Shown here: positions 13,262-19,286 of the stretch, one piece after another
How positions within the stretch are numbered: the stretch's first letter is position 1
Layout: every line of letters starts with the position of its first letter
Assembly (NCBI GenBank): GCA_017849315.1
Contig: JAFIHQ010000042.1
Location: forward strand, 1-19,286
Direction of reading: 5' to 3'
DNA length: 19,286 nt
From: Treponema sp.
GTDB taxonomy: Bacteria > Spirochaetota > Spirochaetia > Treponematales > Rectinemataceae
Notes under the pieces: generated by a model
What the model was told of the DNA's origin: nothing
What the model saw: the letters and a program-made list of their open reading frames with translations, nothing else
The model's database searches: none
Program-made: the position numbers and the translations under genes

Positions 13262-14965
13262 ATGCAGCGCATTGCGTACGAAAGCACGAGAGCCTGCAGA
13301 GATTCTGCAGGTAAGGGTTTGAGCGCGCATCGGCAGGAGGCCGGTGCAGTAAGCCTTGAGCAAGCCATAGTTGCCGGTATGCCGGAGGATGGCGGCCTTT
13401 ATGTGCCCTCAGGGTTTCCGCGCTTGTCTGACCGTGTTTTCGATCCAACCCCCTTGCGCTATTCCGACCTTGCAATGCTGGTCCTAAAGCCTTTCTTTGC
13501 GGATTGGGAAGAATCCAGGCTGCAACAACTCCTGGAAGCGGCTTATGGGGAGGTTGGTTACTTCGATACCAGAGAAATTTGCCCTCTCACGCCACTTCCG
13601 GGGCTATCTTCGGAATTGGCCATGGCTGGTTCCGATGGGCAGGAAGTTTACCTTTTGGAGCTCTTTCACGGCAAAACAGGTGCCTTTAAGGATCTTGCAC
13701 TCAGCGTCCTTGGAGGGTTGCTCAAAGAGAGCTTAGACCGCATCGGCGAGAGCCGTGTACCTTTAGTTTTGGCCGCAACTTCCGGAGACACTGGTTCCGC
13801 GACTCTTGCGGGCCTTGGCGGAATACCTGGCATCCTGACAGCTGTGTTGTACCCGGCGGACGGTACGAGCGAGATTCAGCGCCTGCAAATGGTTACGCAA
13901 GATGGGCGGTCTTGTTTTGTTGCCGGTATAAAAGGCGATTTCGACGACGCTCAGCGGCTCGTAAAACGATTATTCAACAAAAGTGCGCATAGATCACCAC
14001 GAGCACCGGCTGAACGTGCGATGCAGAAACTTGCCGGAACTGTTTCCTCTTCTGAAAGCGAAATGCCCGGCAAAAGCCAAATTTCAGACCTGTTCCCCGG
14101 AGTCCTTTTAAGTTCGGCAAACTCCATCAACATCGGTCGTTTGCTGCTGCAGATCGTTTATTATGTAAAAGCGTGGCGCGATCTTGCGGCAAGAGGCGCT
14201 TTGGGTCCAGATAAGACGATACACGTCGCCGTTCCAAGTGGAAACTTTGGGGACATCCTTGCAGCCAAGTATGCAAAAGAGATGGGCCTGCCCATAGGCC
14301 GGCTTTTGTGTGCTTCAAATGCAAATAAGGTGCTTGCTGATTTTTTTGCGACTGGGGTATACGACCGGCGCCGCGACCTCGTCAAAACGGACAGCCCTTC
14401 TATGGATATTCTGGTCTCCAGCAATCTCGAGCGTCTTCTTTACCTGGCTTCAGGTCGGGATCCATGTAGAACAGCCCAGCTCATGAGCGAGCTTTCCCAG
14501 CGCGGATGGTTCGAAATCAATCAGAAAGAAAAACGGTACCTTGAGGACTTTACCGGCGGCTGGTGTGGCGATATTTCTGCCCGATCTTGTATCGCAAAAG
14601 TTTGGAGCACAGACAAAGTTTTGCTGGATCCTCATACCGCTACTGCCGTAGAGGTTTTGCAGCGCACTATCGGGGGTTTTGGCAATTCCGGACCAATAGT
14701 CGTGGCGGCAACAGCAAGTCCCTTCAAGTTCCCGCAGGTATGTCTGGAGTCGCTCGGCGTCGAGGCATCGGCTCGAGGCAGCTTGGCTTCCACGCGGCGG
14801 CTTAGCATGCTTACCGGCTTGGAAATCCCGTCGTTTATTAAAGAACTTGAGACTAAAGCCATATTAAGTAATAAAATACTACAAATTGACGAAGTCGAAG
14901 GATCTCTTGCTGAGTTTGTGAAAACCTCGCTGCAGAATTTGGGTTCGCCCGGGCAAACTCAATAA
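13262..14965 (+). CDS. thrC: Threonine synthase
   Basis: ThrC converts O-phosphohomoserine to threonine with pyridoxal phosphate, the product of PdxS/PdxT in this window. Lys143 in Gly-Lys-Thr-Gly-Ala-Phe-Lys is the PLP lysine, preceded by the Asp-Gly-Gly-Leu-Tyr-Val-Pro segment at 43-49. Ser-Gly-Asp-Thr-Gly-Ser-Ala at 174-180 and Val-Pro-Ser-Gly-Asn-Phe-Gly-Asp at 324-331 are the cofactor-phosphate and substrate loops. At 567 residues it is longer than the 430-515 usual for the E. coli/yeast-type enzyme. About 40 extra residues lie at 241-280, rich in Ser, Pro, Ala and Glu, and about 18 at 11-28 follow the canonical Tyr-x-Ser-Thr-Arg N-terminus. An upstream open frame passes through the terminator and is rejected. 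The start at 13262 lacks a clear ribosome binding site; 13250 is the alternative. Confidence 0.93.
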   Translation: MQRIAYESTRACRDSAGKGLSAHRQEAGAVSLEQAIVAGMPEDGGLYVPSGFPRLSDRVFDPTPLRYSDLAMLVLKPFFADWEESRLQQLLEAAYGEVGYFDTREICPLTPLPGLSSELAMAGSDGQEVYLLELFHGKTGAFKDLALSVLGGLLKESLDRIGESRVPLVLAATSGDTGSATLAGLGGIPGILTAVLYPADGTSEIQRLQMVTQDGRSCFVAGIKGDFDDAQRLVKRLFNKSAHRSPRAPAERAMQKLAGTVSSSESEMPGKSQISDLFPGVLLSSANSINIGRLLLQIVYYVKAWRDLAARGALGPDKTIHVAVPSGNFGDILAAKYAKEMGLPIGRLLCASNANKVLADFFATGVYDRRRDLVKTDSPSMDILVSSNLERLLYLASGRDPCRTAQLMSELSQRGWFEINQKEKRYLEDFTGGWCGDISARSCIAKVWSTDKVLLDPHTATAVEVLQRTIGGFGNSGPIVVAATASPFKFPQVCLESLGVEASARGSLASTRRLSMLTGLEIPSFIKELETKAILSNKILQIDEVEGSLAEFVKTSLQNLGSPGQTQ

Positions 14966-14988
14966 AGTCAGCAAACTCAATAAAGTCA
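14953..14988. repeat. 18-bp tandem duplication over the thrC stop codon
   Basis: Two identical 18-bp copies (14953-14970, 14971-14988) plus a partial third (GCAAA) span the end of thrC. The first copy carries the stop TAA, so the second duplicates it and lengthens the thrC-thrB gap. Confidence 0.9.
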
Positions 14989-15003
14989 GCAAAGCGGATA
15001 AAT

Positions 15004-16116
15004 ATGCCAGAATTACTTACAATCAGAGTGCCTGCAACCTCAGCCAACATCGGACCGGGGTTCGATACGCTCGGGCTCGCCTTGTCGCTCTATAACGAGT
15101 TCGAAGTTTCGGGCGCATCGACATGGCGTGTAGAGGGCTGCGAACCTGCCTATTGCACAGACGACAATCTCTTCTTGCGGAGCTACCGTTATGGAAGAGA
15201 GCAGCTCGGTCTGGAAGCTTCTCCAATTCATGTACGCATTCGCAGCAAAATACCTGTAGCGCGCGGCTTAGGTTCGAGCGCTGCTCTGAGCGTGGGCGGC
15301 ATTGTTGCTGCCCTGCTGCTTGGAAACAGGGTCGCTGATGTAAGTTGGCAGGCTGACAAGGCGGTTTTTGGGCCTTTGGCGGTTCAATTTCTTCTGGATA
15401 TGGCCACCGCTGTGGAGGGGCATCCAGACAACGCGGTGCCCGCCGTCTGCGGCGGCTTTTGTGCGGCATTCGTATCTGATACGTCCTGCGGGCAACCGTC
15501 CGTCGTGCAACCGTCCGTCGTGCAGTCGTCCGTCGTGCGGCCTGAAGGGACTCGTTTAAGGCGCGTCATAGCTTCGCGCAATTCGGTACCCTCATTCTGG
15601 TGCTTCCACGCGATTATTCCTCCATTCGAGCTCGAAACAAAACGGGCGCGCATTGTCTTACCTGCCACCTTGAGCAGGACGGACGCAGTATTCAACATTA
15701 GTCGGGCGGTCATGGTTTCTCAGGCCATGTTGAAAAAAGACGCACAACTCTTGGGCTCGGCGTGCGACGACAAACTGCACCAGCCATACCGGAAAGCTCT
15801 TATCCCGGGCTACGATGCGGTGAGGCAAGCCTGCATTGACTACGGAGCAGGGGCATTTTGGCTTTCCGGCTCCGGGCCAACGCTCATGGCAATGACGGTC
15901 GGTCCAACAAAAAGTCGGGAGTTTTCCCATCGAATTGATTTGTTCCTGACGAATTTCCGTGCAAATACCGAAGCGCATGGTACCGAAACGCACGTTACCG
16001 AAGCGCCCCTTCAAGAGGAAGCTGGTGGTCAGCGTAATGAACCCGGGGCTCAGTGGATTCATCGCTGCCTTCGTCCCGACAACCAGGGGGTAGTCTGTGT
16101 CCGACGTTCTGAATAG
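15004..16116 (+). CDS. thrB: Homoserine kinase
   Basis: ThrB phosphorylates homoserine to the substrate of ThrC, the next step in the same operon. GHMP-kinase motifs are in order: Pro-Ala-Thr-Ser-Ala-Asn-Ile-Gly-Pro-Gly-Phe-Asp at 10-21, the ATP loop Pro-Val-Ala-Arg-Gly-Leu-Gly-Ser-Ser-Ala-Ala at 84-94, Glu-Gly-His-Pro-Asp-Asn at 138-143, and Leu-Ser-Gly-Ser-Gly-Pro-Thr at 287-293. At 370 residues it is about 60 longer than typical enzymes near 300-310. The extra length comes from a Gln-Pro-Ser-Val-Val triple repeat at 164-178 and a C-terminal region of about 55 residues that holds a Thr-Glu-x-x repeat. Both are made by 15-bp tandem arrays. The ATG has no clear ribosome binding site and lies 38 bases after thrC. 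The end overlaps ogt by 20 bases. Confidence 0.94.
   Translation: MPELLTIRVPATSANIGPGFDTLGLALSLYNEFEVSGASTWRVEGCEPAYCTDDNLFLRSYRYGREQLGLEASPIHVRIRSKIPVARGLGSSAALSVGGIVAALLLGNRVADVSWQADKAVFGPLAVQFLLDMATAVEGHPDNAVPAVCGGFCAAFVSDTSCGQPSVVQPSVVQSSVVRPEGTRLRRVIASRNSVPSFWCFHAIIPPFELETKRARIVLPATLSRTDAVFNISRAVMVSQAMLKKDAQLLGSACDDKLHQPYRKALIPGYDAVRQACIDYGAGAFWLSGSGPTLMAMTVGPTKSREFSHRIDLFLTNFRANTEAHGTETHVTEAPLQEEAGGQRNEPGAQWIHRCLRPDNQGVVCVRRSE
15493..15537. repeat. 15-bp triple tandem repeat in thrB
   Basis: Three 15-bp copies (15493-15507, 15508-15522, 15523-15537), the first two identical and the third with one codon changed, encode Gln-Pro/Ser-Ser-Val-Val three times in a loop between conserved GHMP motifs. 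Confidence 0.92.
15966..16010. repeat. Second 15-bp triple repeat in thrB, degenerate
   Basis: Units starting TACCGAA at 15966, 15981 and 15996 are 15 bases long, differ at a few positions, and encode Thr-Glu-x-x-x three times near the C-terminus. They are more diverged than the other thrB array, suggesting an older duplication. Confidence 0.75.
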
Positions 16117-16804
16117 GTGGCTACGCTACCTGGGCGTGGAGCCGCACGCGGTGCAGTGGTATGTTTTTCCGGAGCGATTTGGAAAAATTGCGTTTCTTTG
16201 GTCTGAGGACCAGAACCGTGGAGCCATGCTTTTACGGATTCTTATTGCTCAAAAAGAAATAGATGGATTGTCACAAGATTTTGGCAAGAAAGAATCCAGC
16301 CTGCCCCGGCAACTCGAGCCGTTCTACGCCTTTATACATGGCCTTTTTGAGACTGGCAGTGATACTGTTGGTGGACACGAGCCAGTGGTAAGTGCCGCGT
16401 GCGGCGACGGCGCGGCCCGCTTCATTTTCCCCATCGACCAGATTCCCCTTCACCTCTGCCCCGACTTCCAGCGTCGCACCCTTGCGCAGGAGCACCGCAC
16501 GCCGCCCGGCACCGTGACCACCTACGCCCGCCTGGCTGCCGCCTGCGGCCAGCCCCGCGGGGCGCGCGCCGTCGCCAGCGCGCTTTCCCATAACCCTTTT
16601 CCGCTGCTTATCCCTTGTCATAGAACTGTCCGCTCTGACGGAAGCCTTGGCGGCTATCAAGGTGGGCTTGCCATGAAACGCTGGCTTCTCGAGCGCGAAG
16701 GGGTGTCCTTCCTGGATGGCGCACGCAGTACGAACGGTGCAAATCATGAAAAGCCCGCAGAAAGTGGAAAAGTTCATCTTAATAGTTTATCTTTTAAGTC
16801 ATGA
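16097..16804 (+). CDS. ogt: Methylated-DNA-protein cysteine methyltransferase (O6-alkylguanine repair)
   Basis: The protein transfers alkyl groups from O6-alkylguanine to its own cysteine, a one-turnover repair. The active-site Pro-Cys174-His-Arg is present, with Gly-Gly-Tyr-Gln-Gly-Gly at 185-190 and Pro-Pro-Gly-Thr-Val-Thr-Thr-Tyr at 136-143 ahead of the recognition helix. The N-terminal ribonuclease-like domain (about 1-105) is weakly conserved, as is usual. A Ser/Asn/Lys-rich tail of about 30 residues follows the catalytic domain. The GTG start is supported by AGGGGG six bases upstream and overlaps thrB. Bases about 16490-16590 are far more GC-rich than the rest of the gene. It ends in an ATGA overlap with the dioxygenase gene, so repair and metabolism share a transcript. 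Confidence 0.95.
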   Translation: MSDVLNRWLRYLGVEPHAVQWYVFPERFGKIAFLWSEDQNRGAMLLRILIAQKEIDGLSQDFGKKESSLPRQLEPFYAFIHGLFETGSDTVGGHEPVVSAACGDGAARFIFPIDQIPLHLCPDFQRRTLAQEHRTPPGTVTTYARLAAACGQPRGARAVASALSHNPFPLLIPCHRTVRSDGSLGGYQGGLAMKRWLLEREGVSFLDGARSTNGANHEKPAESGKVHLNSLSFKS

Positions 16805-17652
16805 ATAATACCGAGAATATTAACACCGACAAAGTTGAAGCTGAGAAGTTCAATATCGAGAAGTCCGATACCAGAAAGCTGCCCGCCCTCTTCGTGGGGC
16901 ACGGTTCGCCAATGAATGTGCTGGAATCCAGCCCATGGTCCAAGGCCATGGAAGAAATCTCCAGTACCTTTGCACGCCCTACGGCTATCCTTGTTTTCTC
17001 CGCTCACTGGCTCACCCAGGGCATCAAGATTACCGCCTCGGCTAATCCTGCGCAAATCTACGACTTCTATGGCTTTCCGCGGGAACTCTACCAAGTGGAA
17101 TACAGGGCGCCTGGCGATCCGGACCTCGCGCATCACGCCGCAAGGCTTCTGACAGCCGCGGGGTTCCCCTGTGAGGAGGACATGTCCCGGGGAATCGATC
17201 ATGCGGGTTGGGCTGTGATGTGGCATCTCTACCCCAATCACGACATCCCGCTCCTGGAACTCAGTGTCGACGTCCGGTTGCCTTATCAGAAATGGTTTGA
17301 GGTAGGCAAAGCGCTCAGTTCCTTACGCAAAGAGGGTGTTCTGCTTGTGGGGAGCGGCAACATCGTCCACAATCTTTACGAGGTAGATTACGAGACCATG
17401 AGCCACAGACGTTATCCATGGTCCATAGCGTTTAACGAGCTCGTAAAGCAAAAAATTGCCGCGCGAGACTGGGTAAACCTCGCAGATTACGCAACCCCTA
17501 TCCAGGTTTCCCAGCGCGCGGTACCGACGCCGGATCACTACATTCCATTGCTCGCAACGGCGGGTATGCTTGAGGATGGCGAGGATATGCGCGTTTTTCA
17601 CGAATCGTTCCAAAACGGAAGCGTCGCCATGACGAGCTACATCCTGCGTTAG
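16801..17652 (+). CDS. DODA-type (YgiD-like) aromatic ring-opening dioxygenase
   Basis: This class III extradiol dioxygenase family includes E. coli YgiD and plant DOPA 4,5-dioxygenase. The conserved histidines are visible: His34 in Gly-His-Gly-Ser-Pro, His69 in Ser-Ala-His-Trp, His134 in Asp-His-Ala-Gly-Trp, His190 in Gly-Ser-Gly-Asn-Ile-Val-His-Asn and His246 in Pro-Asp-His-Tyr-Ile-Pro-Leu. Family members cleave catechol-like rings using oxygen, which is unexpected if the host is a strict anaerobe, so the natural substrate is open. The first 26 residues are an Asn/Glu/Lys/Asp-rich extension before the conserved core. The ATG overlaps the ogt stop and has no ribosome binding site, so coupled translation is likely. 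It is last in the threonine operon and convergent with rsmG, 26 bases away. Confidence 0.9.
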   Translation: MNNTENINTDKVEAEKFNIEKSDTRKLPALFVGHGSPMNVLESSPWSKAMEEISSTFARPTAILVFSAHWLTQGIKITASANPAQIYDFYGFPRELYQVEYRAPGDPDLAHHAARLLTAAGFPCEEDMSRGIDHAGWAVMWHLYPNHDIPLLELSVDVRLPYQKWFEVGKALSSLRKEGVLLVGSGNIVHNLYEVDYETMSHRRYPWSIAFNELVKQKIAARDWVNLADYATPIQVSQRAVPTPDHYIPLLATAGMLEDGEDMRVFHESFQNGSVAMTSYILR

Positions 17653-17678
17653 GCTGCGTAGAAATATAAGTAAAAGTA

Positions 17679-18377
17679 TCAACGCACTTGGGGTTTGCGC
17701 AGCACTATTATGCAGCGCTCTTCGTCCAGGAAGGGCACCCACACCGGCAGCACTTGGGCATGATTGGCCGCCACATCCAGGATTTGGTCGCCTTTCAGCC
17801 CTTCCAGTTCGAGATGCGCGTTGAGCAGCTTTCCCTTGTACGCCACAAGCGCTCCGCCGTTATCGGTGTTTTTCCAAATGGCCCTAAAAAGTTTGGTCTC
17901 GCTAAAAGGACGAAAGGCGCGGAATACGGCGACTTCGTAAGGTTTTATCGGTTGGCTTGTTTCGGCTTCGCAAATCTCGACATTCGAAAGGCCAAGCGTG
18001 ATTTTTTCCGTTTCAAGGAATCTCACCCGCTTGTCCATGCGTTCGTAGAGCAGGAAGGGATGGTCCGGGAAAATAATACTGAGTGGTATGCCCGGTAATC
18101 CGGCACCGGAACCGAGGTCGCTCACCGTCGCAGGCTGACCTTTGTCGTGAGCCTCCTCGTATTCCCGTAAAAGTGATTCGACTATCCTGAACGGCGCAAG
18201 ACTGTCCAGGACATGCTTTATGACAAGGTCATCGCCGGAGGCATTTACAAGTCCATACACAGGATTCCAGCGTTCCAGCTCTTCTACGTACAACATTAAG
18301 CGGTCTATCATCGTGTCATCGCAATCCACATCGATTGCCGCCAAGCCCCGCACAAGCAAAAGTCGTCTGGCATCCAT
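17679..18377 (-). CDS. rsmG: 16S rRNA (guanine527-N7)-methyltransferase
   Basis: RsmG methylates G527 of 16S rRNA using S-adenosylmethionine. The SAM site Asp-Leu-Gly-Ser-Gly-Ala-Gly-Leu-Pro-Gly-Ile-Pro-Leu is at 87-99, preceded by His-Val-Leu-Asp-Ser-Leu at 55-60, and followed by Arg-Met-Asp-Lys-Arg-Val-Arg-Phe-Leu-Glu, as in the family. I place the start at the ATG at 18377, giving 232 residues, because the family's opening helix (Leu-x-x-Tyr-Val-Glu-Glu-Leu-Glu-Arg-Trp-Asn) then has the usual distance from the N-terminus. The frame stays open to a TTG at 18500, with an ATG at 18452, and no start has a clear ribosome binding site. It is divergent from pyrG. Confidence 0.93.
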   Translation of the reverse strand: MDARRLLLVRGLAAIDVDCDDTMIDRLMLYVEELERWNPVYGLVNASGDDLVIKHVLDSLAPFRIVESLLREYEEAHDKGQPATVSDLGSGAGLPGIPLSIIFPDHPFLLYERMDKRVRFLETEKITLGLSNVEICEAETSQPIKPYEVAVFRAFRPFSETKLFRAIWKNTDNGGALVAYKGKLLNAHLELEGLKGDQILDVAANHAQVLPVWVPFLDEERCIIVLRKPQVR

Positions 18378-18475
18378 AGAGCCAGTGTAATACGGCTTTC
18401 CAGCGCGGGTCCAGCAAAAAATCCCGTTTTGTTGCGATTCCCCGCAATTCATGTCCGCGGGGTACAAGCCAGTGA

Positions 18476-18504
18476 TTGACAATTCGCCAGCAATTTTCAA
18501 TACT
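18476..18504 (+). promoter_or_regulatory. pyrG promoter
   Basis: A perfect TTGACA (18476-18481) is followed after exactly 17 bases by AATACT (18499-18504, four of six bases). The box ends eight bases before the pyrG ATG, so the predicted mRNA has almost no leader. Confidence 0.5.
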
Positions 18505-18512
18505 GAAATTCC

Positions 18513-19286
18513 ATGAAGAAGCTCATATTTGTAACGGGCGGCGTCTGTTCTTCCCTTGGGAAGGGCGTAACGGCATCGTCCATTGGTGCTCTCATGGAAG
18601 CGCGCGGTCTTACCGTACGTATGCTAAAAATCGACCCCTACCTGAACGTGGACGCGGGCACGATGAGCCCCTACCAGCATGGCGAGGTTTACGTGACCGA
18701 CGACGGGGCCGAAACAGACCTTGACCTGGGCAATTATGGGCGATTTACTTCGGCGCCACTATCACGGGAGAATTCGATAACCACCGGTCAGGTCTACAAG
18801 ACCGTGATAGAAAAAGAGCGCGCAGGCGACTTTCTTGGGCGCACGGTGCAGGTTATTCCACATATAACAGACGAAATCAAACGGCGAATCCTCCTTGTAC
18901 GCGATGCTCCAGATGTCGATATCACGATTGTGGAGATAGGCGGGACGGTCGGTGACATGGAGTCTGTGCCGTTCTTGGAGGCTGCCCGACAGCTTATTCA
19001 CGAGTGTGGCAAGCAAAATGCCATTTCGGTGCACGTTACTCTGGTACCGTCGGTCTCTGGTGGCGAAATCAAGACAAAACCAACACAGCACGCGGTAAAA
19101 GAGCTTCAGGAGGTTGGAATTCAGCCCGATGTGCTTGTCTTGCGGTCCAAAGATCCCCTGGATGACAGCGTTCGGCGCAAAATCTCGTCCTTTACTAACG
19201 TCGAGTTTGAAGGCGTGATCTCGGCTTACGACCTGCCTACCATCTATGAGCTTCCACTTGTGCTGAATAAGCAGGGTGCGGACGCA
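18513..19286 (+). CDS. pyrG: CTP synthase, N-terminal 258 residues (runs off the window)
   Basis: PyrG aminates UTP to CTP with ATP and glutamine. Only the synthase domain is present. The canonical start Met-Lys-Lys-Leu-Ile-Phe-Val-Thr-Gly-Gly leads into the ATP loop Ser-Ser-Leu-Gly-Lys-Gly (13-18). Lys39-Ile-Asp-Pro-Tyr-Leu-Asn-Val-Asp, Glu-Ile-Gly-Gly-Thr-Val-Gly-Asp (141-148) and Lys-Thr-Lys-Pro-Thr-Gln-His (187-193) are all intact. The glutaminase domain lies beyond position 19286. Codons between about 18631 and 18715 are distinctly richer in third-position G/C than those on either side. There is no Shine-Dalgarno sequence before the ATG. Confidence 0.97.
   Translation, partial: MKKLIFVTGGVCSSLGKGVTASSIGALMEARGLTVRMLKIDPYLNVDAGTMSPYQHGEVYVTDDGAETDLDLGNYGRFTSAPLSRENSITTGQVYKTVIEKERAGDFLGRTVQVIPHITDEIKRRILLVRDAPDVDITIVEIGGTVGDMESVPFLEAARQLIHECGKQNAISVHVTLVPSVSGGEIKTKPTQHAVKELQEVGIQPDVLVLRSKDPLDDSVRRKISSFTNVEFEGVISAYDLPTIYELPLVLNKQGADA

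Noticed and set aside
15493..15537. CRISPR-like array
   Set aside because: Units are 15 bp with no spacers and encode protein in frame inside thrB, so this is a simple tandem repeat.
17653..17678. Terminator between the convergent dioxygenase and rsmG genes
   Set aside because: No stable stem with a T-run is visible in the 26-base gap.
18378..18500. Extended rsmG N-terminus (to TTG 18500)
   Set aside because: The extra 41 residues do not resemble the family, and the TTG overlaps the predicted pyrG -10 region.

Overview
The window is a compact chromosomal stretch of a diderm bacterium, most likely an anaerobic spirochaete (Treponema/Spirochaeta-like). This is inferred from four Sec signal peptides that end in an Ala-Gln cleavage site, a lax spirochaete-style lipobox on the phospholipase D-like lipoprotein, several predicted outer-membrane beta-barrels, the DXP-independent PdxS/PdxT vitamin B6 route, and oxygen-defence genes typical of anaerobes. 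No mobile element, tRNA, rRNA or CRISPR array was seen. No gene-free stretch exceeds about 260 bases.

Layout. Positions 1-3411 (minus strand) encode envelope functions: a 5' fragment of a secreted protein, a 216-residue secreted barrel-like protein, a two-HKD phospholipase D-family lipoprotein, and an RmlD/MAT2B-like reductase. Positions 3517-5114 (plus) are pdxS-pdxT, the two subunits of pyridoxal-5'-phosphate synthase. Positions 5179-6489 (minus) encode a CNNM/CorC-type membrane protein. Positions 6722-8821 (plus) encode a patatin phospholipase fused to an outer-membrane barrel, facing a small barrel protein at 8999-9526 (minus) across two terminators.

Positions 9769-12525 (plus) form a tightly overlapping trio: rubredoxin-reductase-like flavoprotein, 3-methyladenine glycosylase I (tag), and a two-domain nitroreductase-like protein. 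Ferritin follows at 12612-13130 with its own promoter, a PerR-like palindrome and a very strong terminator. Together these look like a redox, iron and DNA-damage defence block. Positions 13262-17652 (plus) are thrC-thrB-ogt-DODA dioxygenase, three of the four junctions being overlaps or short gaps. rsmG (minus) and the 5' part of pyrG (plus, running off the end) diverge from each other at the right edge.

Most notable signals: (1) short tandem duplications occur in at least seven genes, always with periods of 9, 12, 15 or 21 bp inside coding sequence, whereas the non-coding ones have periods of 8, 13 and 18 bp; (2) several genes without a Shine-Dalgarno sequence have their best -10 box only 6-11 bases before the start codon, suggesting leaderless mRNAs; (3) the patatin-barrel protein seems to lack a POTRA domain; (4) sharply GC-rich tracts cover the most conserved motifs of ogt and pyrG. 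No wholly new multi-gene system could be demonstrated.
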